Shown piece after piece: positions 1 to 8,023 of a stretch of 33,488 nt of DNA. Position 1 is the first letter of the stretch, and every line of letters starts with the position of its first letter. The translations under genes were made by a program, and so were the position numbers. The notes below the pieces were generated by a model that was not told the origin of the DNA, ran no database searches, and saw nothing but the letters and a program-made list of their open reading frames with translations. The stretch spans positions 1,936 through 35,423 of the forward strand of contig PMKV01000138.1 of the NCBI GenBank assembly GCA_003157875.1. The letters are read 5' to 3'. Source of the stretch: Chloroflexota bacterium. Its GTDB lineage: Bacteria > Chloroflexota > Limnocylindria > Limnocylindrales > CSP1-4.

Positions 1-667
1 CATGGGGCCGTGGGACCAGGGCGGACCATGGAGCCCCACCGGCATCGGCGGCATCAGCCGTTTCCTGCATCGCGTCTGGACTTCGGCCCTGGATCCGCAC
101 GGCGTGGACGCAGGCGATGCCGAGTCCGGTCTACTGCCCGCCCGGCAGGATGCCGCCGCGGCGGAGCGGGCGCTGCGCACGGCCGCCCAGCGAACCCTCC
201 AGACCGTCACCGAGAAGTACGCCGAGATGCGCTTCAACACCATGGTCGCTCATCTCATGGAGCTGTCGAACGTGCTCCAGCGCTACCGCGGCACCGAGAT
301 CGCCGGCGGTCCGGCATGGAACGAAGCCATCCGGCTGCTGCTGCTGATGCTCGCGCCGGCGGCGCCGCACATCGCCGAAGAGCTGTGGGCCCGGCTGGCC
401 GAGGCCCGCGGCGAGGAGTGGCAGTCGATCCACACCCGGCGCTGGCCCTCGGTCGACGAAGCGGCCGCGGCCGAAAAGGAACGCGAGATCCCGGTCCAGG
501 TCAACGGCAAGCTCCGCGACAAGGTCATGGTCCCGGTGGGCATCGCCGAAGCGGAGCTGGAGCGCCTCGTCCTGTCGCGGCCCAAGATCGTGGCCGCCCT
601 CGAGGGCAAGCCGCCCCTCAAGGTGATCCACGCCGGCGGGCGGCTGGTAAACATCGTCGTGCGGTAG
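1..667 (+). CDS. leuS: Leucyl-tRNA synthetase, C-terminal part (5' end outside window)
   Basis: Charges tRNA-Leu with leucine in the cytoplasm. The frame is open from the window edge. The first residues, GPWDQGGPWSPTGIGG, are the region after the class-I catalytic domain that is typical of bacterial LeuRS. The alpha-helical anticodon-binding domain follows (RFNTMVAHLMELSNVL, then APAAPHIAEELW), then the C-terminal domain that contacts the tRNA elbow (IPVQVNGKLRDKV). The protein ends in HAGGRLVNIVVR, the usual C-terminus of the family, so the 3' end is intact. The HIGH and KMSKS catalytic motifs and the editing domain must lie upstream of the window. The next gene is about 130 nt downstream and I see no clear terminator between them. 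Confidence 0.96.
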   Translation, partial: MGPWDQGGPWSPTGIGGISRFLHRVWTSALDPHGVDAGDAESGLLPARQDAAAAERALRTAAQRTLQTVTEKYAEMRFNTMVAHLMELSNVLQRYRGTEIAGGPAWNEAIRLLLLMLAPAAPHIAEELWARLAEARGEEWQSIHTRRWPSVDEAAAAEKEREIPVQVNGKLRDKVMVPVGIAEAELERLVLSRPKIVAALEGKPPLKVIHAGGRLVNIVVR

Positions 668-697
668 GGGCTGGCATTCTCCACGAGCGAGACTGTC

Positions 698-703
698 TAT
701 AGT
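698..703 (+). promoter_or_regulatory. Candidate -10 element (TATAGT) before the lipoprotein/membrane gene
   Basis: TATAGT is a near-consensus -10 hexamer in otherwise GC-rich DNA, just past the leuS stop. No convincing -35 is visible. A start here would give a leader of about 90 nt to the GTG at 799. Confidence 0.35.
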
Positions 704-798
704 TGGGAGTCGTAGGGAATGAGCCTTCGATGGCTGATTCGATGCGCGGGGGCGTCGGGCCGGCGGCAAGTGTCGTGGGCTTTGTGGGGAGGGCGGAA

Positions 799-2868
799 GT
801 GAGAAGCCGGGAGCTTCCCACAAGACGTCTACTCGTCTCAACGCTGCTGCTGAGCGTGTGCCTTGCTGCTTGCACGACCGCTGCCGCGGCAGGCTCTCAT
901 GAAGTCGGGCGGGTAAGCACCATCGTTGGCTCGGCTGCGAGCTCGATGTCTATTCCCCTTCGCGCCGCGAGACCTTTCCCGACAACCAGGTCAGTACTTG
1001 CCGACCCCGTGACCCCGCGGACGTTCGAAACCGTCAATTCTCTCGGCTTCAGCCCCGACGACGTCGTCTACGATCCTGGCTCCAATCACCTGTTCATCTC
1101 CGCTGCCGGTGCTGGACTTCCGTTCGACAACGGGATCTTCGAAACGACCGTCGACGGAGGGCTGGTCAGGCACATCCGGCTCGAAGATCTATCGCCCGGG
1201 TCGCCGTTCACAGGCGCATTGGGCTTCAGCATCACGCTCGCGACCAATGGGCCCAAGGCCGGCCACTTCTTCATGGTTGAGACGTTGGGACAGACGGGTG
1301 TGGTCCATGAGTTTGATGCTGATTGGAAGTGGGTCGACGCCTTCCCAGTCAAGTCGTCATACGAAGACGCACATCCTGGTGACGGCATCGCCTACAACCC
1401 AACCAGCATGGATCTCCTTGTCGCTGAAGAAGTGCATGGGGACCTGATCGAAGTCACAACAGGCGGAGTCCCGGTACGGTCGCTGCCGGATGTTCAGGTG
1501 CAAGGGATCACCTTCAGTCAATCGACGGGCACGTACTTCGGAGTCAATACCAACGATGAGCTCAGGGAGATCTCGACGGACGGCAAGGTCCTGCAGGTAA
1601 TCGACCTGACACCGTACGGAATCACGCGGCCGGTGGGCGTGGCAACCGACGGGACGCATCTATTCGTCGCGGATGAGGGTGACAGCGCCAACACCGGTGG
1701 TCATATCTACGTCATCAACATTCCGCCAACGGCGGCGCCTGCGCCAACGGCGGCACCGACGACATCGTCGTTCGCCGGTTCGGTGCCTACGCCCGCCCAG
1801 ATCACGCTCGATCCGGTCATCGTTGCCGAGAGCGCGGCCATCGCCGCCGGAGTTCTCATCTTCGTACCGTTCCCGGGCATCCTGTTCAATCGAACAATCG
1901 AGGAGAACTACGCCGAGATCTCCGAATGGGTTCGTCGCGCCAGACGACGTCTGGGCCGTCGCGGGCGGCTTGGGGCATTGCTGGGCTCCTTGCCGCCGTG
2001 GGCTCGTCGCAACCCGCGACCCTCACCGACGTCTACGCCTTCGGAACCGCCGCCTAGCGCGACAGATCCAGAGCCCGATCCGGGGACGCAAGGCAGTTTT
2101 TGGAGGTCGCCGCGCGGCATTGCCCTATTCCTGGCCGTGAGTACGCTCCTGTACGGCTTTCTGGACCCCACCTTTGGGCTCAACCTGAGGTCTCTGGCCA
2201 CGCTCGCCGGTGTCGCCATCGGTCTCGCGGTGACGTTGCTCGCGTTCTGCCTCCCGAGAGCGCTCTCATACCGTTCGAAAGCCATTCCGTTCTCCATCTC
2301 GGCGCTGCCAGCCGCTCTTCCGGTCGGGATCGCCTGCGTTCTGCTGACCCGGCTGACCAACTTCCAACCCGGGTACCTGTACGGGCTCATCGTCGCGGTC
2401 GTCGTCGCGCGCGAGGTGAGCGTCGCGGTGGAAGGCAAGGCGATGGCAATGGCGGCGACCAGCACTTTTGTCGTGGCGGTCGTGGCCTGGTTCGGCCTTC
2501 TCTGGGCGGACGGGCTCGGAACTGCCGGAGAAGAGCCCGGGTTGCCCATCATCGCCCTGCAGACGGCGTTCGTGATGGCCGTGGTGGCGGGCGTGGAACT
2601 GACCGCCTTTGGGATGCTGCCCCTGCGTTTTCTTCCCGGCGAGAGGGTCTACCGCTGGAATCGCCGCGTCTGGGCTGCACTCATCGGTCTTGGGTTGTTC
2701 GGATTCGCGCACGTGCTCATGAATCCCAGAGACGGATATATGGCCGACTCCAGCAGGACTCCCTTGATCACCATCGTCGGCCTCCTGATCTTCTTTGGGC
2801 TGAGCTCGGTCCTCTTCTGGGCCTACTTCCGGTTGCGGACCCGGCCTGTGGCGCCCGCAGCCGGTTAG
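799..2868 (+). CDS. Lipoprotein with beta-propeller-like ectodomain fused to a polytopic membrane domain
   Basis: Unrecognised family, 689 aa from the chosen GTG. That start has a purine-rich GGGGAGGGCGG just upstream and places a lipoprotein signal peptide exactly at the N-terminus: TRR, then LLVSTLLLSV, then lipobox LAAC with Cys25. The frame is open further upstream to a TTG at 703. Residues about 70-305 carry repeated hydrophobic-Asp/Gly segments (VVYDPGSNHLFIS, GIAYNPTSMDLLVAEE, GVATDGTHLFVADEG) resembling NHL or SMP-30-type propeller blades. A membrane segment lies near residue 345, followed by a basic stretch (RRARRRLGRRGRLG) and a Pro/Ser/Thr-rich linker near 405-430. About eight hydrophobic segments then run to the C-terminus, the first followed by DPTFGLN. 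Inferred role: an exported sensor or binding propeller tethered to a membrane module. Base composition is less GC-biased than that of the neighbours. Confidence 0.75.
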   Translation: MRSRELPTRRLLVSTLLLSVCLAACTTAAAAGSHEVGRVSTIVGSAASSMSIPLRAARPFPTTRSVLADPVTPRTFETVNSLGFSPDDVVYDPGSNHLFISAAGAGLPFDNGIFETTVDGGLVRHIRLEDLSPGSPFTGALGFSITLATNGPKAGHFFMVETLGQTGVVHEFDADWKWVDAFPVKSSYEDAHPGDGIAYNPTSMDLLVAEEVHGDLIEVTTGGVPVRSLPDVQVQGITFSQSTGTYFGVNTNDELREISTDGKVLQVIDLTPYGITRPVGVATDGTHLFVADEGDSANTGGHIYVINIPPTAAPAPTAAPTTSSFAGSVPTPAQITLDPVIVAESAAIAAGVLIFVPFPGILFNRTIEENYAEISEWVRRARRRLGRRGRLGALLGSLPPWARRNPRPSPTSTPSEPPPSATDPEPDPGTQGSFWRSPRGIALFLAVSTLLYGFLDPTFGLNLRSLATLAGVAIGLAVTLLAFCLPRALSYRSKAIPFSISALPAALPVGIACVLLTRLTNFQPGYLYGLIVAVVVAREVSVAVEGKAMAMAATSTFVVAVVAWFGLLWADGLGTAGEEPGLPIIALQTAFVMAVVAGVELTAFGMLPLRFLPGERVYRWNRRVWAALIGLGLFGFAHVLMNPRDGYMADSSRTPLITIVGLLIFFGLSSVLFWAYFRLRTRPVAPAAG

Positions 2869-2981
2869 CGCGATCGGTCGGGCGTCGCGAAGCGGGCAAG
2901 CGGTTCTGTCTCCCCGTCGTCCGTCTGCGGGTCGAACCTGCCAGGCTGGCGGGCGTTGATGGAGCCCTTCCCTCGCGGCCG

Positions 2982-2987
2982 TACAAT
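2982..2987 (+). promoter_or_regulatory. Candidate -10 element (TACAAT) for the 3030 gene
   Basis: TACAAT stands out in the GC-rich gap. It lies about 43 nt before the ATG at 3030, leaving a short leader that contains the AGGAGGAGG ribosome site. A TTGATG lies upstream, but the 20-nt spacing is too long for a standard -35. Confidence 0.4.
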
Positions 2988-3029
2988 CGGCGCAGTTCAG
3001 AAGTCGGGCACGCGCAGGAGGAGGCCGTC

Positions 3030-4463
3030 ATGGAGCCAGGCAAGGTCACCCAACCGACCGCGTCGGGCGGGGCGCCCGCAGACGGCGCGGCGCCAGCCGC
3101 CCCGGCGGCGGCAGCAGGCACGAAGGCCGCGGCCCACTCGAAGGTCGAAGACTACGATGCCGCGATCGCGAGGGTCGTGGAGTCGGCCCAGCGGTTGGGC
3201 GTCGAGCTCGACGAGCGCGAGGCGCGGGAATGGGTCGAGGCCATGGCCAACGAGGAGGCCGGCGGCGACCTCCTGATCGACGTCAACACCGGCGTCTACG
3301 GCCACCGCGTGTCGATGCTCGACTTCGCGCCGGGCGACCTGGCCCGATTCCGCGAGATGGGCAAGATCGTCGGCTTCGACGACCGCCCGCCCAACGTCCT
3401 GACGGCGCTGTCGATCTCCGGTTCCGCCGCCCAGAGCAAGATCAACACCTTCCCGGCCGACTGCGACTTCTTCGAGCGGATCAACATCAAGGCCGACACG
3501 CGCGAGGAGGCCTGCGCGATCCTGGGCGACATGATTCGCGAGAAGGCTCTCGCGACCGCCAGCGGGCCGGGCCACAAGTTGTGGGAGGTCAAGTTCGGCC
3601 AGCATCCGGTCGAGGCCAAGAAGGGCGGCAAGCCGGTCGGCGTGAAGTCGCCGATGTCATGGACGCCGGACGAGGTCCGAGCCGGCCAGATGGAGGTCGA
3701 GCTGCTCGACGGCAGCAAAGCCGTCTACACCTGGGCCGACGCGACCCGCGACCCCGGCTGGTGCAAGATCGACTGGGTCATCTCGGACTCGTCGCGCGGC
3801 AAGCTGGCCAACGCGAGCAACGTCCTCGACACGACGTGGGAGGCGCCGGACGGCAAGATCGTCCCGCTCGACGGCTTCCTGGACCCCTACTTCCAGGAGG
3901 TCTACCTCGACACCGAGTCGATCCCGATCTTCTCCAAGCTCGTGAAGGAGCTCTCGGCCGACACGGTCGATGACTACGTCGAGGCGCTCGAACACGAAGT
4001 CTGGAAGTACAGCGTCGAGCATCCCAGCTTCGGCAAGGTCGCGCGGCGCCTCTACAACGTCTTCCGGATGAACGGCCACTACGCCGAGGCGGCCTTCATC
4101 CGAGAGCTATTCGACGAGCCGATCACGGCGCTTTACCAGGTGGCGGCGCTGATCCAGACGCTCAACGATGCCGCCGGCTCGGGCGACGACTTCGACGCAG
4201 AGACGATGACCGAACAGGTCGACAAGCTGATCATGTCGGCCATCCAGGCGCTCGACGGGCCCGAGGAGGCCGAGATGGTCGGCCACCTGCTCAAGCTGCG
4301 CAACTCGATCCAGGCCCACGGCGCCGAGGCGGACCGCGCCGAGGACATGGACGACGTCCAGACCGCGGCCATGAAGGCGGTCAACGACTACTTCGAGCGG
4401 GCGTTGCGCTCGGTTCCCGAGATCGACGCCTACCTCAAGGAGATCGTCGCTCGCGCGCCATAG
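3030..4463 (+). CDS. Unrecognised protein with nucleotidyltransferase-like signature
   Basis: 477 aa. The ATG at 3030 has a strong AGGAGGAGG site 6-8 nt upstream. The reading frame continues far upstream only as a shadow of the previous gene. Residues 10-35 are Ala/Pro-rich and disordered; the rest looks globular and soluble. Residues 130-147 read SGSAAQ-SKINTF-PADCDF. This fits the hG[GS]-x(9-13)-Dh[DE]h signature of the DNA polymerase beta-like nucleotidyltransferase superfamily (G131, S132, D144, D146). KIDWV (D248) could supply the third carboxylate. The C-terminal third (about 300-475) is mostly helical, with FLDPYFQEVYL, FGKVARRLYNVFRM and a glutamate-rich tail. I do not recognise the family. 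The architecture is compatible with an NTase core plus helical domain, as in template-independent polymerases, but that is inference from one motif. It is flanked by the membrane gene and the comEA cluster and has its own -10 candidate. Confidence 0.75.
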   Translation: MEPGKVTQPTASGGAPADGAAPAAPAAAAGTKAAAHSKVEDYDAAIARVVESAQRLGVELDEREAREWVEAMANEEAGGDLLIDVNTGVYGHRVSMLDFAPGDLARFREMGKIVGFDDRPPNVLTALSISGSAAQSKINTFPADCDFFERINIKADTREEACAILGDMIREKALATASGPGHKLWEVKFGQHPVEAKKGGKPVGVKSPMSWTPDEVRAGQMEVELLDGSKAVYTWADATRDPGWCKIDWVISDSSRGKLANASNVLDTTWEAPDGKIVPLDGFLDPYFQEVYLDTESIPIFSKLVKELSADTVDDYVEALEHEVWKYSVEHPSFGKVARRLYNVFRMNGHYAEAAFIRELFDEPITALYQVAALIQTLNDAAGSGDDFDAETMTEQVDKLIMSAIQALDGPEEAEMVGHLLKLRNSIQAHGAEADRAEDMDDVQTAAMKAVNDYFERALRSVPEIDAYLKEIVARAP

Positions 4464-4597
4464 GGGCGGATGAGCAGCGACGACGGACACCGGCGCCGAA
4501 GCGAGGCGACTCCGACGCGGCGCCAACAAAGTTGGCGAAGCTAGGCGTCGCCGAGCGCAGGGGGTGGTGGCCGGCGACGCGTCGGGCGCAGGCGACA

Positions 4598-4641
4598 GAT
4601 GAGCGGCAGATAAGCGCGCGATAAGCCGCGGATGAGCGGCC
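4598..4641 (+). repeat. Four 11-bp direct repeats (GATRAGCSSSS) upstream of comEA
   Basis: Units start at 4598, 4609, 4620 and 4631: GATGAGCGGCA, GATAAGCGCGC, GATAAGCCGCG and GATGAGCGGCC. The 11-nt period puts each copy on nearly the same DNA face. A related GATGAGCAGCG occurs at 4469. The array ends just before a TAGCGT -10-like hexamer (4647-4652), so it covers the expected -35 position. A cooperative activator or repressor site is inferred; no regulator is known from this window. Confidence 0.5.
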
Positions 4642-4646
4642 TCCGA

Positions 4647-4652
4647 TAGCGT
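4647..4652 (+). promoter_or_regulatory. Candidate -10 element (TAGCGT) for the comEA-comEC cluster
   Basis: TANNNT-type hexamer 40 nt before the comEA ATG and directly downstream of the 11-bp repeat array. The -35 region would fall inside the array, consistent with regulated transcription. No -35 consensus is visible. Confidence 0.3.
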
Positions 4653-4692
4653 TCGCGACGAACCGCCGCGGAAGCTCAATCGGAGAAGAGGG

Positions 4693-5358
4693 ATGGGTAC
4701 GAGCGCGCCCTGGCGGACGCTTGAGGTGCCGGACGAAGGCGGGGACGCGGCGGTGCCGGGCCGGTCGAGACCCTCCGCGCCTCTGCTTATGCTCGCCGCC
4801 GCCGCGGTCCTGGTTCTGGGATCGCTCGCCGTAGCCGCCTTCGTCGAGTTGCGTTCCGGCGGGCAGGTCGACCTCATCTCGACGAACTCTGGCGCCGGCG
4901 GATCCGGGGCGCCGGCGTCGCCGTCGCTGCTCGTGGTCCAGGTTTCCGGCGCAGTGCTCCGGCCGGGTGTCTACTCGCTGCCGACCGGCTCGCGTGTCGA
5001 GGACGCCATCCGGGCGGCCGGCGGATACTCGACGGAAGTCGATCCGCGAGCGGCGGAGACAAAGCTCAACCTGGCGGCCAAGCTGCAGGACGCCCAGCTG
5101 GTCGTGGTTCCACGACGGGGCGACGCGGCGCCCGGGCCCTCGGGGGCCGCCACGACGACGACCCCGGGCGGCCCGCTCAACCTGAACACCGCCACGGCGG
5201 ATCAGCTCGACATACTGCCGGGAATTGGGCCGGCAACCGCGGCCAAGATCATCGCGTCGCGCGAGGAGCTGCCGTTCGCGGCCGTAGACGATCTCGTCAC
5301 GCGCAAGCTCGTCACCGCCTCCACCCTGGCCAAGTTCCGCGACAAGGTCACGGTCTAG
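4693..5358 (+). CDS. comEA: ComEA-like competence protein (SLBB + helix-hairpin-helix)
   Basis: 221 aa, ATG preceded by GAGAAGAGG. ComEA is the membrane-anchored DNA receptor that binds incoming double-stranded DNA during natural transformation. The protein shows a short cytoplasmic N-terminus and one transmembrane helix at about 31-51. A linker leads to an SLBB/beta-grasp domain at about 80-140 (VQVSGAVLRPGVYSLPTGSR). A Thr/Pro linker follows, then a C-terminal tandem helix-hairpin-helix domain at 162-221 (LNLNTATADQLDILPGIGP, then AAKII). LPGIGP at 175-180 is the DNA-backbone-binding hairpin. This is the full order of Gram-positive-type ComEA. comEC follows after 7 nt, so the two are almost certainly co-transcribed. 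Confidence 0.93.
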   Translation: MGTSAPWRTLEVPDEGGDAAVPGRSRPSAPLLMLAAAAVLVLGSLAVAAFVELRSGGQVDLISTNSGAGGSGAPASPSLLVVQVSGAVLRPGVYSLPTGSRVEDAIRAAGGYSTEVDPRAAETKLNLAAKLQDAQLVVVPRRGDAAPGPSGAATTTTPGGPLNLNTATADQLDILPGIGPATAAKIIASREELPFAAVDDLVTRKLVTASTLAKFRDKVTV

Positions 5359-5365
5359 AGAGCCG

Positions 5366-8023
5366 ATGCTTCCGCGACCCGGCTGGCTTGCCATTGGAGT
5401 GATCGTCGCGGCCGCTTCCGCGTCGTACGCGCCGTTGAGCGGCGACTCGGCGGCGGCGACGGCCGTGGCAGCGGCCGCGGCCGCAACCCTGGGAGTGGCG
5501 TCGTGCCTGGCTCGAACCGCCGGCCGCCGGACGCTGAGTGCCTCGCTCATGGTGGCTTCGGTGGGGGCGTCGCTCGTGGCGGCGCGGCTGGCGATCGGCC
5601 TCGTCTTCGGCAGCGGCGCAGCACCGCCCGAATCCACCTCGCTGCCACCCGGCACCGGTCCGTGGCCGGCCACGGTCGAAAGCGCCCACACGTCATCCGG
5701 CCAACAGCTCGCCACGATCGCGCTGACGGGGCGACCGCTGCGGTGCTCGGCGCAGATGCCGGCCTACCCGAGACTGATCGGAGGAGACACGATCTCCTGG
5801 TCGGGCCGAATCCGCCCGCTGACCGAGAGCGGCTACGACCTGTTCCTCGCCGCCCAGGGGATCGACGCGAGCTGCGAGGCCACCGCACTGACGATCGTCG
5901 CCCACGACGAATCGCCGGCCGGCCGGCTCGAGTCGCTGCGGCAGTCCTCCGGCGACACGCTTCAACGGGTCCTGCCCGAGCCGGAAGGCGGGCTGGCGGC
6001 CGCGATCCTGATCGGCCTGCGCGACAGGGTGGATCGTGGTCTGGCGGCCGATTTCACGACGGCCGGGGTCAGCCACATCGTGGCCATCTCAGGTTGGAAC
6101 ATCGCCATCGTCGCCGCGGCGGTGGCCGCCCTCCTGCGCGGGCACTTCAGCCGGCGGCGGCGGGCGACAGTCACGATCGTGGCGATCGTGGCCTACACGC
6201 TCTTTGCCGGCGCGTCGGCATCGGTGGTCCGCGCCGCGGTCATGGCCGGGGTGGCGATGGCAGCCGTGGAAAGCGGGCGCGGGTCGAGGGTCATCGTGGG
6301 TCTTGCCTGGGCGGTGGCGATCATGGTGGTCGTGGCTCCGGCCACGGTCGCCGACGTGGGCTTCCAGCTCTCGGCCGCCGCCACGGCCGGGCTGGTCGCG
6401 TGGGCGACGCCGCTCACGGACTGGCTGGCGGTACGCTTCCCGCGGCTCCCGTCGGTTCTGTGCGCGAGCCTGGGCGTGTCGCTGGCGGCGCAGGCGGCGA
6501 CGCTCCCCATCGCTTTGTTGACTTTCGGGCGGCTGGCCCTGATCGCGCCGGCGGCCAACCTGTTCGCCGTCCCGCTCGTCCCGCCGGCGATGGCATCGGG
6601 CGCCGTTGCCTTCGGGGCGGGCTGGCTCGCGACTCTGGGGGCGCCGAGCTGGGTCGGCGGCATCGTGGCCATGCCGGCAGCTCTGCTGCTGGCGGCACTC
6701 GTTGCGGTCGTGCGACTTGCCGCCGCCGTCCCGGGCGCCAACGAAACCCTACCCTTCCCGGCCAACGTGGCCGCGGCAGCCGCGGCGACGGGACTGCTTC
6801 TGCTCATGAACAGAGGGCTCTCGAAGAGCGGTGGGCCGAAGGGCCGCGAGCGCGCCGCGCCGGCGGCGGGCGGCAGGTCGACGACTCCGCGACTCCGACC
6901 GCGGTACCGCTGGGCTCTCGCGGGCGCCGCATTGCTCGTAGTCCTCGCCGGTTCCGTGGTCGCGGCGAGACCCGACGGCAGCGTCCACGTGATCGTCATG
7001 GACGTCGGCCAGGGTGACTCGATTCTGCTGGAAGGTGACCGCGGCGGGCGGATCCTCGTCGACGGCGGTCCGGACCCGAATGTTCTGATGGCGGACCTGG
7101 ACGGGTACATACCGACGTGGGACCGGAGGCTCGACGCGATCGTCCTGACCCACCCGCACGACGACCATGTCGCCGGTCTGGTCGCCGTCGTCGAGCGATA
7201 TCAAGTCGGGCGGGCCTTCGAGTCCGGCTGGTCCGTCGACACGCCGGCCTATCGAGCCTGGAGGGCTGCCCTCGCCGCGCGGGGCCTCACGCCCGAACGC
7301 CTTGCCACGGGCGAGACGCTGAGACTCGACGACGCCACGCTGCGGGTCTTGTGGCCCGACGACGGCACCGTCCGCCCGAACGACCTGGATCCAAACGCCA
7401 CTTCGAACCGCCAGACCAACGACGCGTCGATCGTCCTGCTCGGCGAATACGAGGGCCGTCGATTCCTGCTCACCGGCGACGTCGAGGATGACGTCGACCC
7501 GATCCTGCTCAGCCGCGGACTGCCGACGCTCGACATGCTCAAGGTGGCTCACCACGGCAGCGCGACCGCTTCGTCGGACGTGCTTCTCGCGACCGTGGCG
7601 CCGGGCGTCGCCGTCGTTTCGGTCGGCGCCAACAACCCTTATGGCCATCCAAACGCGGCCACCATGGCCCGGCTGCGGGCCCATTCGCCGCACGTCTACC
7701 GAACCGACCAGAACGGCACCGTGGAAACGACGTTCGATCGCGGGGCCGTGACGGTGACCTCGTCGCGGGCAAACCGGGCCTCGGGCACGGTCTCGTTGCG
7801 GGCGGCGGGAGCCCCGCCACTCGGGCTCCTGTACGATGCCGTCGATGTCCGTCCCGAGCCGTCGAGAGAGCGCGGCCTTACTTCTTTCGCTCGAACCCCC
7901 GACCTGGCACCTGCGCCACTCACGGGCCGTCGCCGAGACGGCAGCCTGGCTGGCCCATCGGGCGGTTACGGTTGGTCGATCGGTCGATCGCCGCCTCGTC
8001 GAGGCGGCCGCGCTGCTGCATGA
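5366..8023 (+). CDS. comEC: ComEC DNA-uptake channel with metallo-beta-lactamase domain
   Basis: 885 aa. Forms the inner-membrane channel that passes single-stranded DNA into the cell. Domains in order: N-terminal hydrophobic segments and a DUF4131/OB-like region (about 1-190); the multi-helix Competence domain (about 200-480), with the family hallmark GVSHIVAISGWNIAIVAA; a basic linker and one more membrane helix (about 505-530); and a metallo-beta-lactamase-like domain (about 540-790). That last domain has MDVGQGDSILLEGDRG, the HxHxDH site THPHDDH near residue 595, and LKVAHHGS. All expected zinc ligands are present, so the nuclease-like domain looks active. The last 60 or so codons (RERGLTSFART to the stop) are low-complexity, show no family similarity and overlap the next gene out of frame. 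The natural stop may simply have drifted downstream. Confidence 0.95.
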   Translation: MLPRPGWLAIGVIVAAASASYAPLSGDSAAATAVAAAAAATLGVASCLARTAGRRTLSASLMVASVGASLVAARLAIGLVFGSGAAPPESTSLPPGTGPWPATVESAHTSSGQQLATIALTGRPLRCSAQMPAYPRLIGGDTISWSGRIRPLTESGYDLFLAAQGIDASCEATALTIVAHDESPAGRLESLRQSSGDTLQRVLPEPEGGLAAAILIGLRDRVDRGLAADFTTAGVSHIVAISGWNIAIVAAAVAALLRGHFSRRRRATVTIVAIVAYTLFAGASASVVRAAVMAGVAMAAVESGRGSRVIVGLAWAVAIMVVVAPATVADVGFQLSAAATAGLVAWATPLTDWLAVRFPRLPSVLCASLGVSLAAQAATLPIALLTFGRLALIAPAANLFAVPLVPPAMASGAVAFGAGWLATLGAPSWVGGIVAMPAALLLAALVAVVRLAAAVPGANETLPFPANVAAAAAATGLLLLMNRGLSKSGGPKGRERAAPAAGGRSTTPRLRPRYRWALAGAALLVVLAGSVVAARPDGSVHVIVMDVGQGDSILLEGDRGGRILVDGGPDPNVLMADLDGYIPTWDRRLDAIVLTHPHDDHVAGLVAVVERYQVGRAFESGWSVDTPAYRAWRAALAARGLTPERLATGETLRLDDATLRVLWPDDGTVRPNDLDPNATSNRQTNDASIVLLGEYEGRRFLLTGDVEDDVDPILLSRGLPTLDMLKVAHHGSATASSDVLLATVAPGVAVVSVGANNPYGHPNAATMARLRAHSPHVYRTDQNGTVETTFDRGAVTVTSSRANRASGTVSLRAAGAPPLGLLYDAVDVRPEPSRERGLTSFARTPDLAPAPLTGRRRDGSLAGPSGGYGWSIGRSPPRRGGRAAA
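7832..7837 (+). promoter_or_regulatory. -10 element TACGAT for leaderless HD-domain gene
   Basis: TACGAT lies inside the comEC coding sequence, exactly 7 nt (GCCGTCG) before the ATG at 7845. Transcription would begin at or next to the A of that ATG, giving a leaderless mRNA. The same geometry recurs at several other genes here. Confidence 0.5.

Noticed and set aside
2100-3029. Apparent 300-codon N-terminal extension of the 3030 gene
   Set aside because: Arg-rich shadow of the upstream membrane gene. A strong ribosome site and -10 support the start at 3030.
4523-4537. GCCAACAAAGTTGGC hairpin as terminator of the 3030 gene
   Set aside because: Six-bp stem with no T-run. Too weak to call, though it lies 60 nt after the stop.
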